Shown in pieces: positions 27,347 through 35,589 of a stretch of DNA of 64,000 nucleotides; the stretch's first letter is position 1, and each line of letters begins with the position of its first letter. This DNA is from JAWKIW01 sp041394145 (GTDB taxonomy: Bacteria > Actinomycetota > Acidimicrobiia > Acidimicrobiales > Acidimicrobilacustridaceae): the NCBI GenBank assembly GCA_041394145.1, contig JAWKIW010000001.1, forward strand, positions 549,870-613,869, in the 5' to 3' direction. Made by a program: the position numbers and the translations under genes. The notes beneath the pieces were generated by a model. That model ran no database searches and was not told the DNA's origin. It saw nothing but the letters and a program-made list of their open reading frames with translations.

Positions 27347-28237
27347 GTGCAGGGACGAGTCGCCGGCGGCGTGATGCTCCCGCAGCTGCGGATGGACCTC
27401 CCGACCATCGAGGCGCGCGTGCGGGCCGCGGAGGAGGCCGGGCTCCACTCGGCCTGGTTCATGGACCACCTCGCCGCGCCCGCCATGCCGACGGCCGACG
27501 CCTTCGAGGGCTGGACCCTGGCGTCGTTCCTCGCGGCCCGCACCGAGCACATCCGCCTCGGCCACCTGGTGCTGTGCGACGCCTTCCGACCGCCTGCGCT
27601 GCTCGCCAAGATGGCTGCCACCCTCGACGTGCTGAGCGGCGGTCGGCTGGAGCTGGGACTGGGCTGGGGCTCGGTGCCGGGCGAGCTCGAGGCCTACGGG
27701 ATCGGTCGCGAGCCCGCCGCGGTCCGGGCGGCCCGGCTCGGAGAGACGCTGCGCGCGCTGCGGCTGCTCTTCACCGGCGAGCCGGTCGACCTCGATGGCG
27801 AGCACGTCACCCTGCACGGCGCCGTCGCCCGCCCGACGCCCGTGCAGGATCCGCTGCCGATCACCCTCGGCGGTGCCGGCACCCGGCTCACCCTGCCACT
27901 CGTGGCCGCCCACGCCGACTGGTGGAACTGCCCGTGCTACGCCGCCGACCGCCTCGCCGAGCTGCGGCCGCTCGTCGGCGACCGCGTCCGGGTGTCGGTG
28001 CAGCGCCCCCTCGGCATCGCCCCGTCGTCGGCCCACCGAGACGAGGTCGAGGCGCTGGCGCAGCGACGACTCGGCTCGTGGGGTGGCCTGCGCACCGGCA
28101 CCCCCGACGAGATCGCCGGCGCCCTGCGCGCCGATGTCGCCGCCGGCGCCGAGCTCGTCGTGGCCGTCTTCCACGATTTCGGCCAGCCCGACTCGCTCCG
28201 CCTCTTCGCCGACGAGGTGCTTCCCGCCCTGGCCTGA
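27347..28237 (+). CDS. LLM-class (probably F420-dependent) oxidoreductase
   Basis: Luciferase-like monooxygenase fold: MLPQLRMDLPTIEARVRAAEEAGLHSAWFMDH at the N-terminus, then RTEHIRLGHLVLCDAFRPPALLAKMAATLDVLSGGRLELGLGWG, the typical TIM-barrel signature of F420- or FMN-using enzymes. In actinobacteria this TIGRFAM-type group is usually F420-dependent (inference). It has 296 residues from the GTG at 27347; ATG at 27374 is an alternative. A GAGGCT box ends 6 nt before the GTG, so the transcript may be leaderless. It converges with the MaoC gene across the 61-bp repeat and a hairpin. Confidence 0.85.
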   Translation: MQGRVAGGVMLPQLRMDLPTIEARVRAAEEAGLHSAWFMDHLAAPAMPTADAFEGWTLASFLAARTEHIRLGHLVLCDAFRPPALLAKMAATLDVLSGGRLELGLGWGSVPGELEAYGIGREPAAVRAARLGETLRALRLLFTGEPVDLDGEHVTLHGAVARPTPVQDPLPITLGGAGTRLTLPLVAAHADWWNCPCYAADRLAELRPLVGDRVRVSVQRPLGIAPSSAHRDEVEALAQRRLGSWGGLRTGTPDEIAGALRADVAAGAELVVAVFHDFGQPDSLRLFADEVLPALA

Positions 28238-28267
28238 GTCGCGCCTCGGCCGGCCTCGGCCCGAACA

Positions 28268-28390
28268 CGACCGAACCGGCTGACGATCCACGCGCCCCAG
28301 CACCCGCGATGCCAGCCAGAACCGGGACGCGACCGAACCGCCTGACGATCCACGCGCCCAGCACCCGCCATGCCAGCCAGAACCGGGACG
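28268..28390. repeat. 61/62-bp tandem repeat, two copies
   Basis: CGACCGAACCGGCTGACGAT... at 28268-28329 is repeated at 28330-28390 with three or so differences, each unit ending CCAGAACCGGGACG. It lies in the 306-bp gap between the LLM oxidoreductase and the MaoC gene. The remainder of the gap to 28543 holds the hairpin at 28459 and nothing else I can support. Confidence 0.88.
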
Positions 28391-28458
28391 CGGCACGACT
28401 CGCCGATGTCGACCAGGACCCCGGGGTGGGGTGCCGAGACGACGAGGGTCCGGACGCG

Positions 28459-28488
28459 CTGGAGGGGCGGTCGACGACCGCCCTCCAG
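28459..28488. terminator. Long hairpin between convergent genes
   Basis: CTGGAGGGGCGGTCG pairs with CGACCGCCCTCCAG with a single bulged G, 14 paired bases, between the LLM oxidoreductase and MaoC 3' ends. Confidence 0.6.
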
Positions 28489-28543
28489 CGACCCCCGGTC
28501 GTGGATCCGCGCTGCGTGCGTCGATCCGCCGCGGCGATCCGTG

Positions 28544-28964
28544 TCAGGCCGCTTCGGCGACCGCCTCCCCTGGACCTTCACCTCGCCGTCGCCGTTGGCG
28601 AGGCTGACGTCGAGCACGACGAGCTTGCGCCCGTCCTCCTCCCGCTTGTCGCTGACGACCACCTTCGTCGTCAGCTCTCGTCGGGCCAGGTCTGCTTCGT
28701 GAAGCGCACCTGGTACCTGGTGAGGTTGCCGACGCCCGCGAAGTCGGTGATGGCCTTGCCGAGGATCCCCATCGACAGCATCCCGTGGCCGAAGACGCTC
28801 GGCAGGCCCGCGGCCTGGGCGGCGACCTCGTCGTGGTGCATGGGGTTGAAGTCCCCCGAGGCGCCGGCGTACCGGACCAGATCGGTCCGCGTCAGCGTGT
28901 GGGTGAGCGACGGCGCCTCGTCGCCCACCTGCACCTCGTCGAACTGCAGCTTGGCCTCGGCCAT
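28544..28964 (-). CDS. MaoC-family dehydratase, two frameshifts
   Basis: Single hot-dog-fold hydratase related to (R)-specific enoyl-CoA hydratases or the HtdX/ChsH1 type. YAGASGDFNPMHHDEVAAQAAG (about 36-57) carries the catalytic Asp-His pair. After FTKQTWP, near 28679, the frame must shift (premature TGA at 28671) to reach LTTKVVVSDKREEDGRKLVVLDVSLANGDGEVKVQG. Near 28573 a second missing G leads to the natural end EAVAEAA and TGA at 28544. Corrected length is 140 residues, exactly typical. ATG at 28964. Operator site 3 and a TAGACT box on the minus strand (29044-29049) lie upstream. Confidence 0.82.
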
Positions 28965-29052
28965 CGCCTCCGGTCTCCCTGGTCGAGTCTGCGACCTGTG
29001 CTCGCGACGATCACCGTCGACGACGGGCCGTGCGAGTGGGGGCAGTCTACGA

Positions 29053-29074
29053 AACCTGACACGAGCGTCAAGTA
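29053..29074. promoter_or_regulatory. Operator site 3 (TGAC-N6-GTCA palindrome)
   Basis: Core TGACACGAGCGTCA at 29057-29070, flanked by AACC. On the minus strand it is directly upstream of TAGACT (29049 to 29044), a -10 box for the MaoC gene. The adenylate cyclase at 29140 diverges from the same spacer. Confidence 0.75.
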
Positions 29075-29139
29075 ACGGGCCGACCGATGACGGCGGCGCC
29101 ACCACGGGACGGACGGCGGCGCTTCCGTAGACTCGGCCC

Positions 29140-30822
29140 ATGAGCGCTCCCGACGAGGTGGTGCACTACGAGCGGCCCGTGCAGGCCCGCGCCACGATCC
29201 GCGGCGTCCTGTTGCTCCAGCTGCTCGCCAACGGCGCCGGCGCCGCCGTCGTCGTCGTCTACCTCGGGATGCTGTTCCCGGTCACCACCATCGACGACAC
29301 CCGCCAGGTCGGGCTCAACGTGCTCGTGCTCGGCCTGTTCCTGCTGATCAGCCTCGCCATCGCCTTCCCGCTCAACCGGGTGATGCTGCAGAAGGCGATG
29401 CGCTGGGTCCGCGAAGGTCGGCCACCCACGGCGAAGGAGCGCAAGGAGACGCTCGCCCAGCCCTTCGTGCAGACCTCCTCCGCCTTCGTCGGATGGGTCG
29501 GCGCGGCGGTCGTGTTCGGACTCGTCAACGAGAGCAACGGCCGCCGGGTCACCTTCGGCATCCTCCTCGCCGGCCTGCTGGTCAGCGCCATCCTGTACCA
29601 GCTGCTCGAACGGCACTTCCGCCCGATCGTCGCCCTGGCGATGGCCGGCCAGCCCCCCGCAGGCAACAAGCGCGAGGTGCTGATCCGGCTGATGCTGGCG
29701 TGGTGGATCGGCTCGGCCGTGCCCATCCTCGCCCTGGCGCTGGCCCCGCTGGTGACGCCCGCCGACGAGCAGGCATCGCTCGGGCTGCAGTTCAGCGTGG
29801 TGATGGTGCTCGTCCTGGTGGCCGGTGGCCTGGTCATGCGGGCGGCCGCCGGATCGGTGGCCCGGTCGGTGAACGGCGTGCGCGACGCGATGGCCGAGGT
29901 CGAGGACGGCAACCTCGACGTGCACGTCGCGGTCGACACCACGGGCGAGATGGGCCGTCTGCAGGCGGGGTTCAACGCCATGGTCGACGGCCTGCGCGAG
30001 CGGCGCCGCATCCAGGAGCTGTTCGGCCGCCAGGTCGGCACCGACGTCGCCCGCCACGCCGTGGAGGGCGAACCCACCCTGGGTGGAGAGGTGCGCGAGA
30101 TCACCGCCCTGTTCGTCGACCTCGCCGACTTCACCGCCTTCACGGAGAGCCACGGACCCGAGGAGGTCGTGAACGAGCTCAACAAGTTCTTCGCCATCGT
30201 CATCCGGGTGGTGATGCACGAGGGCGGCTGGGTCAACAAGTTCGAGGGCGACGCCGCCCTGTGCATCTTCGGCGCACCCGCCGACCAGCCCGACCACGCG
30301 ATGCGAGCGCTGCGGGCCGCGTCGCGGCTGCCGGCCGAGGTCGCGGCGCTGCCCGACGCCCCCGACGTCGGCATCGGCGTGGCGACCGGCCGTGCGGTGG
30401 CCGGCCACGTGGGGACGGCCGAGCGCTACGAGTACACCGTCATCGGCGACGCCGTGAACGTGGCCTCCCGGCTCACCGAGCTGGCCAAGACCCGCGCCAC
30501 CCACGCGCTGTGCAGCGACGACACCATCCGCGCCGCCGGCGACGCTGCCGCCGGGTGGCGCCGCGCCGGCACCGTCCGGGTGAAGGGTCGCCGCGCGCCC
30601 CTCGGCATCTTCGAACCGGCGCCGGCCGAGACCGAGCCGGGTGACGGCGCGAGCAGCCATGCCGACGGGGCCGACGCGGTCGACGGGGACGACGGCGGCG
30701 TGGGCTCGCCGACACCCCCGAGCGGTGACGGCTCGGCCTCGCCCGCCCGCACCGTCGTGCGGCGGGTCGAGCCGCCGTCGTCCGACCGTCCCCTCGGCGC
30801 CGGCACCACCCCGGCACCCTGA
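29140..30822 (+). CDS. Membrane-bound class III adenylate/guanylate cyclase with HAMP domain
   Basis: Makes a cyclic nucleotide, probably cAMP, at the inner membrane face. Six likely transmembrane helices lie within about residues 20-240 (GVLLLQLLANGAGAAVVVVY, LVLGLFLLISLAIAFPL and so on). They are followed by a HAMP linker (VRDAMAEVEDGNLDVHVAVDTTGEMG) and the catalytic domain: metal-binding DLADFTAF at about 327-334, NKFEGDAAL and VIGDAVNVASRL at about 433-444. This matches the actinobacterial six-TM cyclase group. The acidic Asp/Gly/Ser-rich tail is disordered. TAGACT at 29128-29133 ends 6 nt before the ATG, so the message is probably leaderless. Confidence 0.9.
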   Translation: MSAPDEVVHYERPVQARATIRGVLLLQLLANGAGAAVVVVYLGMLFPVTTIDDTRQVGLNVLVLGLFLLISLAIAFPLNRVMLQKAMRWVREGRPPTAKERKETLAQPFVQTSSAFVGWVGAAVVFGLVNESNGRRVTFGILLAGLLVSAILYQLLERHFRPIVALAMAGQPPAGNKREVLIRLMLAWWIGSAVPILALALAPLVTPADEQASLGLQFSVVMVLVLVAGGLVMRAAAGSVARSVNGVRDAMAEVEDGNLDVHVAVDTTGEMGRLQAGFNAMVDGLRERRRIQELFGRQVGTDVARHAVEGEPTLGGEVREITALFVDLADFTAFTESHGPEEVVNELNKFFAIVIRVVMHEGGWVNKFEGDAALCIFGAPADQPDHAMRALRAASRLPAEVAALPDAPDVGIGVATGRAVAGHVGTAERYEYTVIGDAVNVASRLTELAKTRATHALCSDDTIRAAGDAAAGWRRAGTVRVKGRRAPLGIFEPAPAETEPGDGASSHADGADAVDGDDGGVGSPTPPSGDGSASPARTVVRRVEPPSSDRPLGAGTTPAP

Positions 30823-30988
30823 GCCGGTCCCGGCCCGCGACCGCGACCTCCGTCGGCCCGCCACGCGCCAGCCGCCGCCGGGGCCGGTGCCGGCCGCGAC
30901 CGGAGCCGGCCGTGGCGGCCCGGCGTGTGGCCGTCGCGCGTTGACGACCGAGCGGTCCGTGAGCGACCGCGCGTTCGGGCCACGGGGT
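30823..30988. other. GC-rich intergenic region
   Basis: Gap between the cyclase and the 37-bp palindrome. It contains repeated CGGCCG-type inverted segments that could terminate the cyclase transcript, but no gene or clear motif. Confidence 0.4.
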
Positions 30989-31025
30989 TTACACCGTACG
31001 TAAACAATGTTTACATACGGTGTAA
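30989..31025. promoter_or_regulatory. 37-bp near-perfect palindrome, likely TetR-type operator
   Basis: Arms TTACACCGTACGTAAAC and GTTTACATACGGTGTAA match at 16 of 17 positions around AAT. The inner part GTAAAC-AAT-GTTTAC is symmetric too. It is far more AT-rich than its surroundings and lies 95 nt before the secreted hydrolase at 31120. Its length and symmetry suit a TetR-family dimer pair. No regulator gene is adjacent. Confidence 0.8.
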
Positions 31026-31119
31026 GCGCCGGGAGCGGCGTTCGGCCCGTGGAAGGCCGGCGCCGCGGGCGAACCCGCCGCCCACCTGACCAATCGGCGA
31101 TGCGATCGAGGGGGAACCC

Positions 31120-32127
31120 ATGCAACGAGTGCGACTGGCCGCGGCCGCGGCCGTCCTCACCACCGTCCTGGCCCTGGCCGGCGGACCCGCCCAGGCGGCG
31201 TCCGTCGACCCGCCCGGACAACCCGCGACGGGCTACGGCTCGTCCCAGGGCTACGTCGCCACCTCGGCGACCAAGCACGTCACCGGCGACGGCTACGCCG
31301 GCACCCGGGTGTGGTGGTACGTGCCCAACCGCTTGCAGCACGGCACCACCGCCCCGGTGGTGGTGTTCCTGCACGGCTTCATGCTGCTGGCGCCCGAGAT
31401 CTACCAGGGCCACATCGACCACCTGACCCGGCAGGGCTACATCGTGGTGTTCCCGCAGTTCAACAAGGGCGGGATCCTCGGTCTGCTCACCGACACCGAC
31501 CAGAACAAGATGCTGCAGCGGGCGGTCGACGCCACCAACGTCGCCCTGTCCCGCCTCGGCGGCATCGCCGAGCGCAGCAACGTCCACCTGTACGGCCACA
31601 GCCTCGGCGGCGAGATGGGCGAGGCGTGGCTGGGGCGCGGCGGCGTGCCGGTGCAGAGCATCACCTTGGCGAACCCGTCGCTGAACGCGGCCGCCTCGAT
31701 CCCCTCCTTCGTGCGCAGCCTGATCTCCATCACGCCCATCGACCACGCCGCTGCGGCCAAGGCGACGAACGTGCGCACCATCGTGCTCACGGGCGACCGC
31801 GACACCATCGCCAGCCCGGCCGAGTCGCTGCAGGTCTACGACGAGCTGACCGCGGCGCCGTCGAAGGTCGTGTACCAGGCGCGATCGGACAGCCACGGCT
31901 CGCCCGCCCTCGTGGCCGATCACATGGCCCCCATCCAGGATCAGGGGATCGTGCCCGACGTCTTGATGCAGCTGTTCGGCGGCACCGGGCAGCAGGACGC
32001 GCTGGACTGGCGCTACTACTACGCCGCTCTCGACGCGAACATCGCGGGCGCCACCCGGGTGAGCTTCGACCTCGGCACCTGGAGCGACGGCGTGCCGGTG
32101 GCGAGCCCGATGCAGCTCACGCCCTGA
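31120..32127 (+). CDS. Secreted alpha/beta hydrolase (lipase/esterase-like)
   Basis: The N-terminus is a Sec signal peptide (VRLAAAAAVLTTVLALAGGPAQA, cleavage after AQA at about 26). The catalytic fold follows: VVVFLHGFMLLAPE (oxyanion region, about 88-101), nucleophile elbow YGHSLGGEMGEAW at about 161-173, LTGDRDTIASPAES around the acid residue, and SDSHGSPALVADHM as the candidate His region. It resembles chlorophyllase- or dienelactone-hydrolase-like secreted esterases; substrate unknown. It has 335 residues. Expression is likely controlled by the palindrome at 30989. Confidence 0.82.
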   Translation: MQRVRLAAAAAVLTTVLALAGGPAQAASVDPPGQPATGYGSSQGYVATSATKHVTGDGYAGTRVWWYVPNRLQHGTTAPVVVFLHGFMLLAPEIYQGHIDHLTRQGYIVVFPQFNKGGILGLLTDTDQNKMLQRAVDATNVALSRLGGIAERSNVHLYGHSLGGEMGEAWLGRGGVPVQSITLANPSLNAAASIPSFVRSLISITPIDHAAAAKATNVRTIVLTGDRDTIASPAESLQVYDELTAAPSKVVYQARSDSHGSPALVADHMAPIQDQGIVPDVLMQLFGGTGQQDALDWRYYYAALDANIAGATRVSFDLGTWSDGVPVASPMQLTP

Positions 32128-32185
32128 TCCGCGACCGGTCCGCCGAACCGGCGTGACCGACCCGACGCGCTCACCGGCCCGGTGC

Positions 32186-32206
32186 CGATCGCTTCGCCCG
32201 CGATCG
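32186..32206. terminator. Hairpin between convergent genes
   Basis: CGATCGC-TTCGCCC-GCGATCG, a perfect 7-bp stem, in the 195-bp gap between the secreted hydrolase and the acyl-CoA dehydrogenase. Nothing else is supported in this gap. Confidence 0.5.
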
Positions 32207-32322
32207 CGCCGGGCCGGCCGCGTCGGTGGCCGCAGACGCGTCGAGCGCCGAGGCTCGTACCAGCTCGGCGAGGGCCATCGAGCCGGACCGCGCCGTGGTA
32301 CGGCCGCCGAGGAGGCGGCCGG

Positions 32323-33342
32323 TCAGGCGCCGCCGTCGAGGAGGAGCTCGGCGAGGCGATCGTGGTGCCACTCGGCGTCGCCGAGCAGGGCGTTGCCGGC
32401 ATAGGCGCGTCGCAGGTACAGGTGCAGGTCGTGCTCCCACGTGTACCCGATGCCCCCGTGGATCTGCAGGCCCGTCTTCGCACAGTGGCGCGCCGCCTGT
32501 CCGGCAGCGGCCTTGGCCACGTGGACCGCCCGGTGCCGGTCGGGATCGCCGGCGTCGGCCGCCATCGCGGCGTAGGCGACGGCAGCCTCGGCCCGCTCGA
32601 CGTCGAGCGCCATGTCGACCATCTGCCACTGCAGGCCCTGGAAGGAGCCGATCGGCCGGTCGAACTGCACCCGCTCCTTCGCGTAGGCGACGCTCGTCTC
32701 GAGCAACCAGCGCGACACCCCCACGAGCTCGGCGGCGACGGCGACGGTGGCCGCCGCCACCACTGCGGCGAGGTCCTCGGCGTCGAGCGGCACCCCGGCC
32801 GCGCCACCCGGGACGTCGAGCTCGAACACCCGACGGGTCGTGTCGAGGGTGGCCACGTGACGCAGGTCGGTCGCGGCGGCGTCGACCAGCACGACCGCCG
32901 GGCCGGGCACCACCACGGCCACCATGTCGACCCGGTCGGCGTCGATCACGAAGGTCCGCACCGGGTCGGCGCTGACCGGATCGGTGACCCAGGTGCCGTC
33001 GCGCCCGGCCAGGGCGACCGTTCCCACCAGCTCGCCGGTGGACGCCTTGGCCGCCTCGGCGTCGAGGTCGGCGGCCCGCAGCAGCGGCAGGAAGAGGGCC
33101 GAGGTGGCCAGGAAGGGCCCGGGCAGCAGGACGCGGCCGGCCTCCTGGCAGAACAGGACGAGATCGACGAGGGGGCCGTCGCCGAGCGCCACCCACTCGC
33201 GCAGGTGGCGATCGAACAGGACGTCGGACGCTGCCGGATCGTCGATGTGGGCGCGCACCAGCGACGGCGGGCACTCCTTGGTGAGCAGGGTCCGGGCCGA
33301 GTCCCGCAACAGGGCCTGCTCCTCGGTGAGCGTGAAGTCCAT
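32323..33342 (-). CDS. Acyl-CoA dehydrogenase, small subunit type
   Basis: FAD enzyme fold that introduces a 2,3-double bond into acyl-CoA. The 339-residue protein has a weak N-terminal domain (MDFTLTEEQALLRDSARTLL), a divergent middle, and a conserved C-terminal helical part: YAKERVQFDRPIGSFQGLQWQMVDM and HCAKTGLQIHGGIGYTWEHDLHLYLRRA. It is encoded 17 nt after a second acyl-CoA dehydrogenase on the same strand. This adjacent long-plus-short arrangement is that of the heterotetrameric alpha2-beta2 dehydrogenases of mycobacterial steroid side-chain degradation (for example ChsE pairs), so the two likely form one enzyme. Third gene of the operon behind operator site 4. Confidence 0.9.
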   Translation of the reverse strand: MDFTLTEEQALLRDSARTLLTKECPPSLVRAHIDDPAASDVLFDRHLREWVALGDGPLVDLVLFCQEAGRVLLPGPFLATSALFLPLLRAADLDAEAAKASTGELVGTVALAGRDGTWVTDPVSADPVRTFVIDADRVDMVAVVVPGPAVVLVDAAATDLRHVATLDTTRRVFELDVPGGAAGVPLDAEDLAAVVAAATVAVAAELVGVSRWLLETSVAYAKERVQFDRPIGSFQGLQWQMVDMALDVERAEAAVAYAAMAADAGDPDRHRAVHVAKAAAGQAARHCAKTGLQIHGGIGYTWEHDLHLYLRRAYAGNALLGDAEWHHDRLAELLLDGGA

Positions 33343-33359
33343 GGTCGGCTCCTGCCTCC

Positions 33360-34526
33360 TCAGGCCCTCGGCAGGCCGAGCACCCGCGTGGCGACGACGT
33401 TGCGCTGGATCTCCGAGGTGCCCCCACCGATGGTGGCGGCCAGGGAGGTGAAGAAGCCGTGCCACCAGCGGCCGGCCTCCTCGGCGAGCTCGGGGTCGGT
33501 GACCGCCGCGTAGGCGCCCTGCAGGTCGAGGCCCAGCTCGAACAGCTGCTTGCGCAGCTCGGAGGTCGCCAGCTTCATGTAGGAGTGCTCGGGCGACGAG
33601 GAGCCCTGGGCGAACGAGGCGAACCCCTTGTAGCCGAGGGCCCGCAGCGACGCGACCCGCTCGTAGGCGGCGGCGAGGCGGCGACGGACGATGGGGTCGT
33701 CGGCCAGGCCGCGCCGCTTCGCCATGGCGAGCAGCCCGTCGACGCCGCGCTGCGCGCCCGCCACCCCCTCGATCCACAGCCCGCCCCGCTCGTGGGCCAG
33801 CGACCCCATCGTGATGCGCCACCCGTTGTCGCGCTCGCCGACGAGGTTGGCCTTGGGCACCACGACGTCGTCGAAGAAGACCTCGGCGAACTCGACCTGG
33901 CCGGTGACGTGCGGCAGCGGACGCACCTGCACCCCCGGCGTGTCCATGTCGATGATCAGCACGGAGATGCCCTTGTGCTTGGGCGCATCGGGGTTGGTGC
34001 GCACGTAGCAGAAGCACTTCTCGGCGAACGGCGCGTACGACGTCCACACCTTCTGGCCGTTGACGACGAAGCTGTCGCCGTCGTCGACGGCTCGTGTCGA
34101 CAGGTTGGCGAGGTCGGAGCCGGCGTCGGGCTCGCTCATCCCGACGCACCAGACGGTGTCGCCCCGGATGGCGGCCGGCACCATCGCCCGCTGCTCGTCG
34201 CTGCCGAACTCGAGCAGGCTCGGGCCGACGATCGCGTAGCCACCGAAGTGCACCGAGCGCACCACGCCCTGCTGGGCGAGCTCCTCGAGGAAGATGAGCG
34301 TCTGGGTCGGCGTGGCGTTGCGCCCGCCGAGCTCGGGCGGGTAGGGCGGGACCATCCACCCGTGGTCGAACAACGTGGCCTGCCACGCGCGCGCCCAGTC
34401 GGGGATGGCGGCGCCCTCGCCGAGGTAGTCCTTGCCCCGGCGCGCCTCCGCCGGGCAGTGCTGGTCGAGGAAGGCCCGCAGCTCCTCGCGGAAGGCCTCG
34501 TCCTGCTCGCTCCAGGTCAGCTGCAT
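33360..34526 (-). CDS. Acyl-CoA dehydrogenase, partner subunit
   Basis: 388-residue acyl-CoA dehydrogenase: QDEAFREELRAFLDQHCP at the N-terminus, the FAD/substrate-binding VGMSEPDAGSDLANLSTRA at about 125-143, GQKVWTSYAPFAEKCFCYVRT, and the C-terminal TIGGGTSEIQRNVVATRVLGLPRA. It lies between the SDR (19 nt gap) and the short dehydrogenase (17 nt gap), so all three are one operon. As part of an alpha2-beta2 pair it would bind FAD across the interface. Family certain; substrate inferred only from the pair arrangement. Confidence 0.93.
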   Translation of the reverse strand: MQLTWSEQDEAFREELRAFLDQHCPAEARRGKDYLGEGAAIPDWARAWQATLFDHGWMVPPYPPELGGRNATPTQTLIFLEELAQQGVVRSVHFGGYAIVGPSLLEFGSDEQRAMVPAAIRGDTVWCVGMSEPDAGSDLANLSTRAVDDGDSFVVNGQKVWTSYAPFAEKCFCYVRTNPDAPKHKGISVLIIDMDTPGVQVRPLPHVTGQVEFAEVFFDDVVVPKANLVGERDNGWRITMGSLAHERGGLWIEGVAGAQRGVDGLLAMAKRRGLADDPIVRRRLAAAYERVASLRALGYKGFASFAQGSSSPEHSYMKLATSELRKQLFELGLDLQGAYAAVTDPELAEEAGRWWHGFFTSLAATIGGGTSEIQRNVVATRVLGLPRA

Positions 34527-34545
34527 CGATGCTCTCCGCGCTCGC

Positions 34546-35466
34546 TCAGGCCTCGGGCGACGGGAAGAAGAACGGCGGGATGCTCCCGTCGCTGGCGGCC
34601 AGCAGGGCGTCGCGCACGGCGTCGACCCCGTCGATCGTCCACGGCTTGTCGGCCGTCGCCTCGGTGAGCGGCCGCCAACCCTGCAGCAGCTGGACCTGCC
34701 CGCCCTGGACCTTCACCACCTGCCCGCTGATCCCCCGGGCCAACGGCGAGGCCAGCCAGCAGGCCACCGCGGCCACGTTCTCCGGCGCGAAGCGGTCGAA
34801 GTCACCCTCCTTGGGGGCCATGTGGTCGCCGGCGATGGCCTCGGTGAGCCGGGTCCGCGCCACCGGGGCGATGGCGTTCACCCGCACGCCGTAGCGCTCG
34901 AGCTCACGGGCCACCACGATCGTCATGGACGCGATGCCCGCCTTGGCCGCCGCGTAGTTGACCTGGCCGGCGTTGCCGTAGAGCCCCGACTCCGACGCCG
35001 TGTTGACGACGGCCGCCTCGACCGGCTGACCCGTCTCCTTGGCCCGGGACCGCCAGTGGGCGGCCGCGAAGTGCGTCGTGCAGAAGTGGCCCTTGAGGTG
35101 GACGTTGATGACGGCGTCCCACTCCTCTTCGGACATGGAGAACACCATCCGATCCCGCAGGATCCCGGCGTTGTTCACGAGGATGTCGAGGCCGCCGAAG
35201 CGGGCGATCGCCTCCCCCACCAGGTTCTCGGCGCCGGCCCAGGTCGCGATGTCGTCGAAGTTGGCGACCGCGGTGCCGCCGGCGGCGGTGATGGCACCGA
35301 CGACCTGCTCCGCCGGAGAGGTGTCGGCCCCCTCCCCGGCGGCACCCCCGCCCACGTCGTTCACCACGACCTTGGCTCCCTCGGCCGCCAGCAGCTCGGC
35401 CTCGGCCCGGCCGATGCCGCGCCCGGCGCCCGTCACCACCGCGACCCTGCCGTCGAACAGCCCCAC
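34546..35466 (-). CDS. Short-chain dehydrogenase, MFE-2/FabG-like
   Basis: SDR closely resembling the protein at 13651-14559 and the one starting at 63613. VAVVTGAGRGIGRAEAELLAAEGAKVVVNDVGG at the N-terminus, NNAGILRDRMVFSMSEEEWDAVINVHLKGHF, and the catalytic NTASESGLYGNAGQVNYAAAKAG. GTG at 35466 gives 306 residues and puts the Rossmann motif at the usual distance. First gene of SDR-dehydrogenase-dehydrogenase. Operator site 4 lies 38 nt upstream. Likely a 3-hydroxyacyl-CoA dehydrogenase. Confidence 0.92.
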   Translation of the reverse strand: MGLFDGRVAVVTGAGRGIGRAEAELLAAEGAKVVVNDVGGGAAGEGADTSPAEQVVGAITAAGGTAVANFDDIATWAGAENLVGEAIARFGGLDILVNNAGILRDRMVFSMSEEEWDAVINVHLKGHFCTTHFAAAHWRSRAKETGQPVEAAVVNTASESGLYGNAGQVNYAAAKAGIASMTIVVARELERYGVRVNAIAPVARTRLTEAIAGDHMAPKEGDFDRFAPENVAAVACWLASPLARGISGQVVKVQGGQVQLLQGWRPLTEATADKPWTIDGVDAVRDALLAASDGSIPPFFFPSPEA

Positions 35467-35504
35467 GCTCCACCCCCTCGCTCGCCGATCCGATGCCGGC
35501 GAGA

Positions 35505-35526
35505 AACCTGACGCTGGTGTCACCTC
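35505..35526. promoter_or_regulatory. Operator site 4 (TGAC-N6-GTCA palindrome) in a divergent promoter
   Basis: Core TGACGCTGGTGTCA at 35509-35522 with AACC flank. It lies between the SDR operon (start 35466, minus) and the enoyl-CoA hydratase (start 35590, plus). TATCGT at 35531-35536 is a likely plus-strand -10 box immediately next to the site, so a bound repressor would block it. Confidence 0.75.
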
Positions 35527-35589
35527 ACGCTATCGTCCCGCCGCGCGACCGGCGAGCCGTCGGCGCCACGACGACGAGGAGGCGATCCG

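Noticed and set aside
29068..31923. A 951-residue open frame antisense to the adenylate cyclase
   Set aside because: Shadow of the cyclase and hydrolase genes; rich in His/Gln/Val repeats produced by third-position GC.
32171..32322. A possible 35-residue protein (MALAELVRASALDASAATDAA...) on the minus strand after the acyl-CoA dehydrogenase
   Set aside because: No ribosome-binding site, no family pattern, and it overlaps the terminator hairpin at 32186.
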